Assembly: GCF_022631375.1 (NCBI RefSeq)
Contig: NZ_JALBGC010000002.1
Span: forward strand, 186,001 to 250,000
Direction: 5' to 3'
Length of the DNA: 64,000 nucleotides
Source: Hymenobacter cyanobacteriorum
GTDB lineage: Bacteria; Bacteroidota; Bacteroidia; Cytophagales; Hymenobacteraceae
A program made the translations under genes and the position numbers. Below the pieces are notes generated by a model. The model saw nothing but the letters and a program-made list of their open reading frames with translations. It was not told where the DNA came from and searched no databases. How positions within the stretch are numbered: position 1 is the first letter of the stretch; each line of letters begins with the position of its first letter. This document shows positions 53,474-62,571 of this stretch, one piece after another.

Positions 53474-55360
53474 TTACTTCCCCAGCTCCAGCACCACGGC
53501 GGTTTTGGCGGGCAGCTGCAGCGTCGCCAGGCTGCTCAGGTTCTCGCCCGTGAGCACGTTGCGGGCCTTCGTGAAGCCGGTCATGCGCTCCGAAAAGCGG
53601 GCGGTGGGCAGGGCGGCGGCTTTGTCGGTGGCGTTGGATGCTACCATCACGGTGCCGGTGGCATCGTAACGGAAGTACACGTAGATGCCGTTTTCGGGCA
53701 GGTACTGCATCAGCTTGCCGTCGTGCAGCACTTTGTGGTCGCGGCGGTAGGTGGCGAGTTTTTTCACGAAGTCGAAGGCCTCGTTTTCGCGGGCCGAGCG
53801 GCCGGCGGCGATGAACTTGTTCTCCTTGTCGCCGGCCCAGCCGCCGGGGAAATCCTTGCGCACCTCGGCATCGGTGGGGTCCTTGAAGTTCTTCATCAGG
53901 ATTTCGGTGCCGTAGTACATGCTCGGAATGCCGCGCGTGGTGAGCAGCCAGGTCAGCCCCATCTTATACTTGTCGAGGTCGTCGCCAATGACCGACAGGA
54001 ACCGGTCGTGGTCGTGGTTGTCGAGGAAGGTCACGAGCTTGGTCGCATCCTGGTACACCACGTCCTGGGCCAAGGTCTGGTACACGTGCTGCGGGCCGCC
54101 GTCCCAGCCGGTGGCGGCAGGCGTGCCCACTTCTTTCAGGCCGGCCAGCATGGCGCCTTCGAGCACGAAGTCGAGCGCGCCCGGCTGGTTCGACTTGAAG
54201 GGGAAATCAATCTTGTTGCGCGTGTAGTAGGCCTGGTCGATGCTGTTGGTCACGGCTGATTCGCCAAAAATGTGGATGCGCGGGTACTCGGCCAGCAGCG
54301 CCGCGTTGCAGCGGTTCATAAAGGGCTGGTCGTTATACAGGTAAGTGTCGATGCGCCAGGCATCCACGCCAAAATTCTCCACGCTCCAGATGGCGTTTTC
54401 AATCAGGTAGTTGGCCACGTAGGGGTTCTGCTGATTGAGGTCGGGCAGAAAGGGTACGAACCAGCCGTCGAGCGTGACTTTGCGGTCCGTCTGGGCCGCG
54501 TGCGGGTCGGTGATGGGGGTGTAGCGGTAGGTGGTGTTGGTGTAGGTGGGCCACTGGTGCAGCCAGCTTTTCATGGGCAGGTCCTGCAAAATCCAGTGGG
54601 TATTGCCCACGTGGTTGTACACGGCATCCTGCACCACTTTCAGGCCGGCAGCGTGGGCCTGCTGCACGAAGCTCTTGTAGCCCGCGTTGCCGCCGAAGCG
54701 CTTGTCCACGTTGTACTGGTCGGTAAACCCGTAGCCGTGGTAGGAGGCGCGCATGGTGTTGTTCTCGTTGGTCAGCGGCTGGTTGTTTTCCAGCACCGGC
54801 GTAAACCACACGGCCGTCACGCCCAGGTCTTTGAGGTAGGGCAGGTGCTGGGCCGCGCCGGCCAGGTCGCCGCCGTGGCGGAAGAAGGGGTTGGCGCGGT
54901 CGTGGTTGGTATCGCGCATATCGGCGAACTTGTCGTTGCCGGGGTCGCCGTTGGCAAACCGGTCGGGCATGGCCAGGTAAATGAAGTCGGCGGCCGTCAC
55001 GCCCTGCGCTTTAGGGGCGTTGTCGCGGGCCCGGATTTCCCAAGTCTGCGTCACCGTTTGGCTGCCTTTCTTGCCGATAATCTGCACCCGGCCGGGCTTG
55101 GCGGTGGGGCTGATGACGAGGTCGAGAAAAGCGTAGTTCGGATTCTCAACGGTATTGGTTTTCACCAGCTTCACGCCGGGGTAGTCGATGCTGTAGGCCA
55201 GCGTGCCCGCGCCCGGGCCGTGCACCAGCACCTGCACGCTGGGGTTCTTCATGCCCACCCACCAGTTGGTGGGGTTCACGCGGTCGATGCTGGCGGTGGT
55301 TTGGGCATCGGAGAAAAGTGGCAGCAGGGCCAGCAGCGGCAGCAGGAAGCGGTTTTTCAT
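53474..55360 (-). CDS. SusA-like GH13 alpha-amylase / neopullulanase
   Basis: ATG at 55360 (MKNRFLLPLLALLPLFSDAQ) starts a signal peptide; 628 aa. An N-terminal beta-sandwich (INWWVG-like MKNPSVQVLVHGPGAG) precedes the catalytic barrel. GH13 regions: VVQDAVYNHVG, VDAWRIDTYLY (nucleophile Asp), IFGESAVTNS (acid/base Glu) and TFLDNHDHDRF. It resembles cyclomaltodextrinase/neopullulanase proteins of starch-use loci and should act in the periplasm on maltodextrins. It is not adjacent to a SusC/D pair here. A C-terminal beta-domain ends it. Confidence 0.92.
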   Translation of the reverse strand: MKNRFLLPLLALLPLFSDAQTTASIDRVNPTNWWVGMKNPSVQVLVHGPGAGTLAYSIDYPGVKLVKTNTVENPNYAFLDLVISPTAKPGRVQIIGKKGSQTVTQTWEIRARDNAPKAQGVTAADFIYLAMPDRFANGDPGNDKFADMRDTNHDRANPFFRHGGDLAGAAQHLPYLKDLGVTAVWFTPVLENNQPLTNENNTMRASYHGYGFTDQYNVDKRFGGNAGYKSFVQQAHAAGLKVVQDAVYNHVGNTHWILQDLPMKSWLHQWPTYTNTTYRYTPITDPHAAQTDRKVTLDGWFVPFLPDLNQQNPYVANYLIENAIWSVENFGVDAWRIDTYLYNDQPFMNRCNAALLAEYPRIHIFGESAVTNSIDQAYYTRNKIDFPFKSNQPGALDFVLEGAMLAGLKEVGTPAATGWDGGPQHVYQTLAQDVVYQDATKLVTFLDNHDHDRFLSVIGDDLDKYKMGLTWLLTTRGIPSMYYGTEILMKNFKDPTDAEVRKDFPGGWAGDKENKFIAAGRSARENEAFDFVKKLATYRRDHKVLHDGKLMQYLPENGIYVYFRYDATGTVMVASNATDKAAALPTARFSERMTGFTKARNVLTGENLSSLATLQLPAKTAVVLELGK

Positions 55361-55407
55361 GGTGAAGGTCGGGGGCGGTGGGAGATGCGACGGAGTATTT
55401 AAATTCC

Positions 55408-55516
55408 AGAACGTCATGCTGAGCGCAGCCGAAGCATCTCTACCGCAATACTAAACCCAATCATTTGGATTACGCTCGCGGTAGAGATGCTTCGGCTGCG
55501 CTCAGCATGACGTTCT
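55408..55516. repeat. Inverted repeat, palindrome family 1
   Basis: AGAACGTCATGCTGAGCGCA at the left edge is perfectly mirrored at 55516, with about 39-base arms that include CGAAGCATCTCTACCGC. It lies between the DUF1905-type gene and the GH13 gene. Confidence 0.9.
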
Positions 55517-55543
55517 TTTACTGTGACGTTCTAACGGGCCGTG

Positions 55544-56014
55544 CTACTGGCGCTTGCGGCCCTGGCCCAGCATTTCCACCGTCTCGGCCAGGCGGTGGGC
55601 GCGGGTTTCGGGGCGCTTGGCACCTTCGAGCCAGCGCACGAACTCGCGCTGGTGCGTGTAAGCCAGCTTGTTGAAGTAGGCAGCGGCTTTGGGGTTCTGG
55701 GCAAGTTGGGCGGCGAGGTCGTCGGGCGGCGTCATCTTGCGCTCCACCACGTCACGCGAAAGCGTGACGCGCACCGTGTCGCCGATGGTTTTGTCCACCG
55801 CTTTGCGGATTTGCTTGAGCACGTGCAGGGCGTGGTGGCCATCGCCGAGCGGCGTGATGCTGCCCTGGTATGGGTAGCCATCGAAGGTGACCTGCACCGG
55901 CACCCGGCCCTTGGTGCCGTACACTTCCAGCACCGAAAACGGCACTACGACGAACACGCCGCCATCGCCGTCGCCGGCTTCTAAAACTGCTTCAAATTCG
56001 TGCTCAGGCTGCAT
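55544..56014 (-). CDS. DUF1905 / YdeI-like domain protein
   Basis: ATG at 56014 (MQPEHEFEAVLEAGDGDG) gives 156 aa; the longer frame runs into a palindrome. The first about 95 residues (VVVPFSVLEVYGTKGRVPVQV, VDKTIGDTVRVTLSRD) fit DUF1905; the rest (AAAYFNKLAYTHQREFVRWL, KRPETRAHRLAETVEML) fit the YdeI/OmpD-associated domain. Role unknown; such proteins are linked to stress or bacteriocin tolerance. Confidence 0.85.
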   Translation of the reverse strand: MQPEHEFEAVLEAGDGDGGVFVVVPFSVLEVYGTKGRVPVQVTFDGYPYQGSITPLGDGHHALHVLKQIRKAVDKTIGDTVRVTLSRDVVERKMTPPDDLAAQLAQNPKAAAYFNKLAYTHQREFVRWLEGAKRPETRAHRLAETVEMLGQGRKRQ

Positions 56015-56095
56015 AGGGGGCGGGGGAATTGGGGCCAATGGAGGCGCAAAGGAAACCATTTTGGCACAACTCGCTTTGCGGGCACGATGTAGAGA

Positions 56096-56187
56096 CGCGA
56101 CACTTCGCGTCTCCCCGCTGAACGGTGTTCGCAGGGTATCGGACAAACGGCGCGAGCAAAAGACGCGAAGTGTTGCGTCTCTACATC
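56096..56187. repeat. Inverted repeat, palindrome family 2
   Basis: GATGTAGAGACGCGACACTT (56096) mirrors AAGTGTTGCGTCTCTACATC (56187) with one mismatch and a loop of about 38 bases. Between the GT-B-like and DUF1905-type genes. Confidence 0.9.
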
Positions 56188-56208
56188 CCAATCACCCGTT
56201 TACTTGCT

Positions 56209-57621
56209 TCACCCCAGCGCTACCTCCGCCAGCACCTGCTGCACGGCCGCTTCATCGGCGGCGGGCACGATGCGGGTTTCACCCAGCGCGTCGTCGTGGT
56301 GCGTGCGCAGCTGGCGCAGCACGTGGGCGTCGGGCACCAGCACGAGGGTGGCGCGGCGCAGCACCATGCGCTCGAGGCCCAGCAGCCAGCCGCGCTCGGC
56401 GGCGGGGGCGGTGTCGCTGGCCAGGGCGGGCACGTACAGCACCAGCGGCCGCCCCGAGCGGTTGCGGATTTCGAGCGCCGCCAGCCAGGCCGGCCAGCCG
56501 GGCGCGTAAATCACGTCGAAATCCGGCCGGCCATCCACCAGCTGCGCCGCCCGGCGGGCGTACTGAATCATGCGGAAGTTGAGGCCGTCCAACGCAGGTT
56601 GGCGCACGGCCCAGGTGGTGGAGGGCTCCGGTGTTGTAGCTCCGGTTTCCGACGCGGCACTAGCAGCGGTAGCGGCGGCCAGCGGCGCGGCATCGGGCAC
56701 GAGGTCGTCTTCGGGCGCGTTGAGGTCGCGGGCTTCGGCGGCTCCCATTTCTTCGACGGGCTCATCGAAATGAGCCGGCACGATTTTGCCGGAATCCGGC
56801 ACTGAAATGGCCGGTGCCGGATTGGTCGCGGCAGTTGCTGAACCGGAAGTATCAGGTGCCGCGCGTGTTGCCCGCGCAGCGGATGCGTCGTCAGCAGCGC
56901 TGGTTTCTACTGTGACGGAAGAAGAAGCTTCCGCGCGGGGCGGGGCGGGCGGGGGCGGCGGGAAACTCTCGCGGACTCGGGCCGTGCCCTGGGCAGTAAC
57001 GGCAGACGAATCCAGCGCCCCCGTCGCGCCCGCCGCCGCCGCACCTGCATACGGCGCGGCCGGAGCCTGCCAGGCGGCGGCCCGCTCTGTGTGCGGCCCG
57101 GCATTGGCCGGCCACTGGCTGCGGGCCGCTGCTGCGGGCTGGGCAGAGGCTGCCGAAATTCCCGCGCCGGGGGCCACGCCCGGCGCAAGCGAAAGGCTGT
57201 GCGAAGTCGGCAGCGGGCCCTGGATGGCGGGCTGCAAGTCCTCCAGCCCCACCAGGCGAGAACCGATAGCCGACGGCACCGCAAAGAAGTTGTGCGGCAC
57301 TTCCGCCGGAGCCAGCAGGTGCACGCCGGGCGCATCAGTAGTCACGTCAAGCGGGTTGGCGATAACCACCGAATCAGCAGCGGCGGGCGCAGCAGTTGGG
57401 GCAGCCGCTTCTTCCGAGGCACTAGCCGATGCCGCCGCTTCCAGCGCGGCGGTGGTTTCGGGGGCGGGCAGGTGCGGGTATACGGCCAGCACGGGGTGAT
57501 GGGCGGCGAGCTGGTATACCAGCGGCAGGGTAGGGGGCAGGGCCGAGCCGCCGAGCACGGCCACGCCGGGGTCGGCGTCGTCCCAGGCCAGGAGCAGGAC
57601 GGAAAAATCGGTCGGGGTCAT
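56209..57621 (-). CDS. Unusual protein with split GT-B N-domain-like ends and long disordered middle
   Basis: ATG at 57621 (MTPTDFSVLLLAWDDADPG) gives 470 aa. Both ends look ordered. Residues 1-50 (LPLVYQLAAHHPVLAVYPHL) and about 365-470 (FDVIYAPGWPAWLAALEIRN, RATLVLVPDAHVLRQL) resemble parts of the glycosyltransferase family 4 N-terminal domain of glycogen/starch synthases. The stretch about 60-360 is Ala/Pro/Ser/Glu-rich and probably disordered. The donor-binding GT-B C-domain is missing, so it is unlikely to be a working glycosyltransferase on its own. A degenerate paralogue or scaffold is possible; function unknown. Confidence 0.6.
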   Translation of the reverse strand: MTPTDFSVLLLAWDDADPGVAVLGGSALPPTLPLVYQLAAHHPVLAVYPHLPAPETTAALEAAASASASEEAAAPTAAPAAADSVVIANPLDVTTDAPGVHLLAPAEVPHNFFAVPSAIGSRLVGLEDLQPAIQGPLPTSHSLSLAPGVAPGAGISAASAQPAAAARSQWPANAGPHTERAAAWQAPAAPYAGAAAAGATGALDSSAVTAQGTARVRESFPPPPPAPPRAEASSSVTVETSAADDASAARATRAAPDTSGSATAATNPAPAISVPDSGKIVPAHFDEPVEEMGAAEARDLNAPEDDLVPDAAPLAAATAASAASETGATTPEPSTTWAVRQPALDGLNFRMIQYARRAAQLVDGRPDFDVIYAPGWPAWLAALEIRNRSGRPLVLYVPALASDTAPAAERGWLLGLERMVLRRATLVLVPDAHVLRQLRTHHDDALGETRIVPAADEAAVQQVLAEVALG

Positions 57622-57839
57622 AGGGCAGCGAAGAGGCGAGCGGCGGCAGGCATGGGGTGGCGCGCCGTTCGGCGAAAACTTCCCCAATGCTACGGCCTGC
57701 GGGCCACATCTGGCCGAAAAACCCTTTCGGCGGGGCTATAAAAAAGTAACTTGCGAACTTAACCCGACCCCAACCGGCTGGCCCGGACTTCTTTTGGTGG
57801 CATTAGCCGATGCTTTTGCCTTTTGCTTAGATTGACTTT

Positions 57840-60317
57840 ATGGATAGCTCGATTCAGGAAAATAACTACATGGTGAACGACCTGGCGGCCAAAAGCCACC
57901 AGGAACATTATCCCGGCGAAATTATTCGGGCCGACGAGCTCGGCAACCACCGCTTCCTCTTCAATTGCCAGAACGGCGTGCGCCTGCTGCTGCACGTCCT
58001 CAGCGACAAAATCCTCCGCTTCCGCTACCTCACCGACGGCCCGCTTTCGCCCGATTTCTCCTACGCCGTGCCCGCCGATGCCACCGCCCGCATGGCCCCG
58101 GCCCTGGTCGAATTCCGCGAAAAGCCCGACCACTACCGCCTCACCACGGCCCGCCTCATCTGCATTATTCAGAAGGAAAACCTGAAGGCCCGCGTGCTCG
58201 ACCGCTCCGGCACCATTCTTTCCGACGACGAAAAAGGCTTCCACTGGGAGTACGACTACGACACCGGCAACGACATCGTGAAGATGAGCAAGCAGGTGCC
58301 CGCCGGCGTGCACTACTATGGCCTCGGCGACAAGCCCGACAACATGAACCTGCGCGGCAAGCGCTTCACCAACTGGGGCTCCGATACCTACGGCTACGTG
58401 AAAGGCTCCGACCCGCTGTATAAGAACATCCCGTTCTACCACGTGCTGCACCAGAAAATTGCGCACGGCATCTTCTTCGACAACACCTTCAAGGCCAGCT
58501 TCGACTTCGCGGCCGAGCGGGCCGACGTGACCAGTTTCTGGGCCCAGGGCGGCGAGCTGAACTACTACTTCATCTACGGCCCCACGCTGATGGAGGTGAC
58601 CCAGGAGTACACCCTGCTCACCTGCCCGCCCGAGCTGCCGCCGCTCTGGACGCTGGGCTACCACCAATGCAAGTGGAGCTACTTCCCGGAGGCCAACGTG
58701 AAGGAAATCACGAGCGGCCTGCGCGACCGCAAGATTCCCTGCGATGCGCTCTACCTCGACATCGACTACATGGAGGGCTACCGCTGCTTCACCTGGAGCA
58801 AGGCGCACTTCCCCGAGCCCAAGCGCATGGTGCAGGAACTGGCCGAGGACGGCTTCAAAACCATCGTCATCATCGACCCCGGCATCAAGATTGACCCCGA
58901 GTATTCGGTGTACAAGGAGGGCGTGGCCAACGACTACTTCTGCCGCCGCGCCGATGGCCCGCTGATGAAGGGCTCGGTGTGGCCCGGCCTCTGCAACTTC
59001 CCTGATTTCACCGCGCCGCGGGTGCGCGAGTGGTGGGCCGGGCTGTTCAAAGAACTCATTCAGGACATTGGGGTGAAGGGCGTGTGGAACGACATGAACG
59101 AGCCGGCGGTGTTCGAGAAGGGCACCTTCCCGCCCGATGTGCGCTTCGAGTACGACGGCCACTGGGCCTCGCACCAGAAGGCGCACAACATTTATGGCAT
59201 GCAGATGGCCCGCGCCACCAACGACGGCGTGAAAAAGTTCAGCTACCCCAACCGGCCCTTCACCATCACGCGCAGCACCTACAGCGGCGGCCAGCGCTAC
59301 TCCTCGGGCTGGACCGGCGACAACATCGCCAGCTGGGAGCACCTCTGGCTGGCCAACATCCAGTGCCAGCGCCTGAGCATCTCGGGCTTCAGCTTCATCG
59401 GCTCCGATATCGGCGGCTTCGTGGACACGCCCACTGGCGAGCTCTACGCCCGCTGGATTGCCCTGGGGGCCTTCCACCCGTTCTTCCGCACCCACTCCTC
59501 CGGCGACCACGGCGACCAGGAGCCCTGGAGCTTCGGCGATACCGTGACCGACCTGGCCCGCCACTTCATCGAGCTGCGCTACCGCCTGCTGCCCTACATG
59601 TACACCGCCTTCTGGCAGTACGCCACCAAGGGCACGCCCATGCTGCGCCCGCTCACCTTCCTCGACCAGAACGACACCGAAACCTACCTGCGCATGGCCG
59701 AATTCGGCCTCGGCGACCACCTGCTGGTGTGCCCCATCACCCAGCCCGGCGCCGATGGCCGCTGGATGTACCTGCCCCGCGGCGACTGGTTCTACTACTG
59801 GACTGACACGCCCCAGGCCGGCGGCTCCGAAGTCTGGGCCGCCGCCGACCTCACCCGCATCCCGCTCTTCATCAAGGCCGGCGCGGTGGTGACCATGCAG
59901 CCGGTGATGCAGTACGTGGGCGAAACCCCCGTCACCGAGCTCACCCTGCACGTGTACTACAAAAACGGCACTGCCGAGAGCGTCCTCTACGACGACGGCG
60001 GCGAAGGCTACGCCTACCTCGAAGGCCACAAAACCGTGCGCCGCTTCACCGTCACCGGCTCCGCCACCGACCTCGTCCTCACCCAAACCATCGAAGGCGA
60101 CTACGCGCCCAGCTACGCCACCTACCGCGTGGTGCTGCACGGCGTGGCCGGCGCCATCGCCGTCACCGCCGACGGCCAGCCCGCCCCCGTCACCGAAGCC
60201 ACCCTGGAAACGGGCCTTACCCTGCCCAGCCTCGTGGTGCCCGTCGGCTTCGGCGAGGTGCGCGTGAACGTGGTGGCGGCGGGGGAGGGGAAGGGGGAAG
60301 TTGTGCCGGTTGTGTAA
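57840..60317 (+). CDS. GH31 alpha-glucosidase (cytoplasmic)
   Basis: ATG at 57840 (MDSSIQENNYMVNDLAAKSH) gives 825 aa; Met11 is an alternative start. No signal peptide, so cytoplasmic. GH31 motifs: ALYLDIDYMEGYRCFTW, the nucleophile Asp in GVWNDMNEPAVF, the acid/base in SSGWTGDNIASWEHL, and FSFIGSDIGGF. The C-terminal beta-domains end LPSLVVPVGFGEVRVNVVAA. It should release glucose from alpha-glucans such as imported maltodextrins or glycogen fragments. It is divergent from the GT-B-like gene. A decayed copy of its 3' end lies at 61349. Confidence 0.93.
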   Translation: MDSSIQENNYMVNDLAAKSHQEHYPGEIIRADELGNHRFLFNCQNGVRLLLHVLSDKILRFRYLTDGPLSPDFSYAVPADATARMAPALVEFREKPDHYRLTTARLICIIQKENLKARVLDRSGTILSDDEKGFHWEYDYDTGNDIVKMSKQVPAGVHYYGLGDKPDNMNLRGKRFTNWGSDTYGYVKGSDPLYKNIPFYHVLHQKIAHGIFFDNTFKASFDFAAERADVTSFWAQGGELNYYFIYGPTLMEVTQEYTLLTCPPELPPLWTLGYHQCKWSYFPEANVKEITSGLRDRKIPCDALYLDIDYMEGYRCFTWSKAHFPEPKRMVQELAEDGFKTIVIIDPGIKIDPEYSVYKEGVANDYFCRRADGPLMKGSVWPGLCNFPDFTAPRVREWWAGLFKELIQDIGVKGVWNDMNEPAVFEKGTFPPDVRFEYDGHWASHQKAHNIYGMQMARATNDGVKKFSYPNRPFTITRSTYSGGQRYSSGWTGDNIASWEHLWLANIQCQRLSISGFSFIGSDIGGFVDTPTGELYARWIALGAFHPFFRTHSSGDHGDQEPWSFGDTVTDLARHFIELRYRLLPYMYTAFWQYATKGTPMLRPLTFLDQNDTETYLRMAEFGLGDHLLVCPITQPGADGRWMYLPRGDWFYYWTDTPQAGGSEVWAAADLTRIPLFIKAGAVVTMQPVMQYVGETPVTELTLHVYYKNGTAESVLYDDGGEGYAYLEGHKTVRRFTVTGSATDLVLTQTIEGDYAPSYATYRVVLHGVAGAIAVTADGQPAPVTEATLETGLTLPSLVVPVGFGEVRVNVVAAGEGKGEVVPVV

Positions 60318-60359
60318 GCAGATTCTCTTTTCGATTTCCCAACCACGCAATAGAGTCGT

Positions 60360-61115
60360 ATGCCCATTCTTGCTCGGACTGATTTTAAGCTAGGAACGAA
60401 AATACTTATGTATGGTAGTACGGTTGGTTTCGGGCTTTTAGCAGTTTGGAATTCTATTGACTGTCTCCGGACAAAGGATTTCGGACATTTATGGATAATA
60501 GCCATACCTGTATTTATTTCATGTGTTGCCGGTTTTATCTACACGACGCGACACGAGTTGACATTGTCTGATATGGAGCTTGTCCAATATGGCTTTCGCC
60601 GTAAGCATATTCCACTTGAGCAAATCGTAAGCATTGTTGAAAATCTGGGCGCATACGAAGTGAAATCGCCTAATACGTCTATTCGGATTACGACCGATTT
60701 ACAGAATAAAAATCTGTTCAAAGACCAGTTGATTGCGCAGATTCAGGAAATAGACACGAATAAAAATTCCTTGCCAGGTCGCCGTCTTGCTAATGAAAAC
60801 CAACACAAGATTTTTGAGCAAATTCAGCATATGATAAATGTGGGAATGGAGACAGAAACTCTATTCGAAGCAGATTCTTCGCTGTTTGAGCAATTGACAG
60901 AATCAGCTTATTATTTGGTTTATGAGCATCCAGTTCACTCCTTCCTAAATCGGGCTTATGATGCCGAAGGAGAAGAAGTAAGCTCATTTCTTAAGCGGCT
61001 GACCGAAACTCCCACTACTTCTGGTCCTAACATTTTTGTTTTGCCTCACCATCTGGAGTGGTTGATATTGTGCCTTGGCAACGGTGATATTCTTGTGAAA
61101 CCAGTAGAAGAATAG
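60360..61115 (+). CDS. Low-GC membrane protein with bacterial PH-like domain
   Basis: The 251-aa protein has two membrane segments (about residues 15-31 and 45-61), then a short beta-rich region (TRHELTLSDMELVQYGFRRK, IPLEQIVSIVENL) that resembles bacterial PH-type domains. The C-half (NENQHKIFEQIQHMINVG, ESAYYLVYEHPVHSFL) is helical and unrecognised. The gene is visibly AT-richer than its surroundings, with different codon use, suggesting transfer. It is placed between a complete GH31 gene and a remnant of a GH31 3' end, and is followed by a terminator hairpin. Confidence 0.65.
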   Translation: MPILARTDFKLGTKILMYGSTVGFGLLAVWNSIDCLRTKDFGHLWIIAIPVFISCVAGFIYTTRHELTLSDMELVQYGFRRKHIPLEQIVSIVENLGAYEVKSPNTSIRITTDLQNKNLFKDQLIAQIQEIDTNKNSLPGRRLANENQHKIFEQIQHMINVGMETETLFEADSSLFEQLTESAYYLVYEHPVHSFLNRAYDAEGEEVSSFLKRLTETPTTSGPNIFVLPHHLEWLILCLGNGDILVKPVEE

Positions 61116-61149
61116 GAGTCTTCTCGCTGCTACGCCCACCAATCCCAAA

Positions 61150-61270
61150 ACCACAACAGGGCACCCCACGGGGTGCCCTGTTTCGTTCCCCCCCACCGGC
61201 CGCTCCGCCTGGGGCGGCCCCGGGGCGGCGGGCGGGGCGGGCGCGTCCGTCGCCACGTAGGCGGCGGGCT
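61150..61270. repeat. Terminator-containing repeat, family 8, copy 1
   Basis: The hairpin ACAGGGCACCCC-AC-GGGGTGCCCTGT (61156-61181) is followed by TTT, then GC-rich sequence ending CGCGTCCGTCGCCACGTAGG. The same order recurs at 63318-63425. It follows the PH-like gene and should act as a terminator. Confidence 0.85.
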
Positions 61271-61348
61271 GGCGTCGGTGGCGTAGCGGGCCTGACCGCG
61301 GCGGGTGCTACTTTTGGTCCCGGCCAGTTCATCCCGTCGCCAATGCCA

Positions 61349-61450
61349 CGCTGCCCAGCTTCTGTAGTGCCCGTCGGCTTCGGCGAGGTGAGCGTGAAGG
61401 TGGTGGTGAGTGGGCGGGGTAACCGGTTGGGCGAAAGCATGATTGGATGA
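61349..61450 (+). pseudogene. Remnant of a GH31 3' end
   Basis: Bases 61367-61390 are identical to 60237-60260 of the GH31 gene, and flanking bases are similar (CTGCCCAGC before, GTGAaGGTGGTGGT after). The decoded tail VVPVGFGEVSVKVVVS parallels VVPVGFGEVRVNVVAA. One extra base before it breaks the frame with LPS. It indicates a former second copy or a recombination scar around the low-GC gene. Confidence 0.75.
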
Positions 61451-61535
61451 GTCGAGAAGTTTTATGAGCAATTTGTACTGTTCAAAAAAATGCATAATTT
61501 CAACTCATTCTTTTCACTTAATTCCGTTCACTACC

Positions 61536-62559
61536 ATGAAAAAAGGAATTACCCGTGCCCTGCCCGTTGCCCTATTGGGGGGGGGGGCTTGCACTATGGG
61601 GCTGCGAGAAAGTAGCTCCCACCGAGCTTAGCCCCACCGCTATGCCCGTGGCCCAGTTCCTTGCCCAGACACCCGTGCGCACGCCGGCCCAAGCCGCGTG
61701 GCAGGATTTTGTGGACCGGGTGGAGCGGGGCGAAATCACGGACCCCGTGGGCCAGTACGTGGCCAAAACAACCAAAGCACCGGCGGCCTCGGCCGGCCAC
61801 CGCCTGGCCCGCCCCAAAGTGGATGTGCTGCTGCGGGACGCCAGCAAAGGCTACGCACTGCGGGCCGGGCAGCGGGCTGCTTCCGGCACGGCGACCAACG
61901 TGATAGACGAACCCTGTGTATCTCAGGACTACGACCCGTGCGGTCCTTGTTATAATGGGCCTGGGGGATGCAGCGGCGGCGGCGTCTACAGTACTTTCAC
62001 TACCTCCGAAAACCTGGGCGGCAGCGGCTACATCCACGATTTGAAACTGGTGGAGGGCGACGACAATAGCACCAGCACGACCTCAACCGTTGGGGCGGGC
62101 TACACCAAATTGTACGCCGACTTAAATAAAGGGGCGGGCGGGGCCTACATCTATTTGTGCTTTCAGCGCAATGCCAGCCAAGTCCTGAACGGAGTAGAAT
62201 ACACCTATAACAGCCCGTATTCCGGGCCAAATGAAGTGCTCACTGCTTTCCAGACGCAATACGGCAGCTTCACAAACAGTACCCCACGGCCCGACCCCTA
62301 TTTCTATTCGATTTGGGTGCCCAATCAAAATCCCAATGTGTACTGGGATAGAATTGACCTGAATGCGGGCGCGGGCGGCGATTATATCTATTCTTTCCAG
62401 GCCAAAAATCCGGTGATTTCTAATTATAGATACATCCACGAAGTGGGCATCCTGTCGGGCAATAGCAGCACTATTACTCCCCCGTCGGGCTGGGAAATCT
62501 ACCGCAGGGACTTAAATAACAACGCCGGAGGAGAGTATATATATTTCTGCTACCGCTAA
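61536..62559 (+). pseudogene. Lipoprotein with three MABP-like beta-prism repeats, frame broken at an 11-G tract
   Basis: ATG at 61536 begins MKKGITRALPVALL, a signal peptide start. After 11 G the frame reads ACTMGL and stops at 61631. With 10 (or 13) G it reads GLALWGCEKVAPTE, a clean lipobox, and continues to 62559 (about 340 aa). The mature part has a Cys-rich spot (DPCGPCYNGPGGC) and three repeats ending DLNKGAGGAYIYLCFQR, DLNAGAGGDYIYSF and DLNNNAGGEYIYFCYR. These match the MABP beta-prism signature seen in membrane-binding and pore-forming proteins. Either phase-variable or a sequencing error; on when the tract length fits. Confidence 0.75.
61577..61587 (+). repeat. Homopolymeric tract of 11 G in a signal-peptide coding region
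   Basis: Eleven consecutive G lie about 14 codons into the lipoprotein gene, exactly where the reading frame breaks. Such tracts slip during replication and act as on/off switches in contingency genes of other bacteria. Confidence 0.85.
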
Positions 62560-62571
62560 GCAAATTGCTAT

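Noticed and set aside
57759..60350. 863-codon open frame on the minus strand opposite the GH31 gene
   Set aside because: It is the mirror of a clear GH31 gene; its composition (Val/His/Gly-rich, no domain) is what antisense frames look like in GC-rich DNA.
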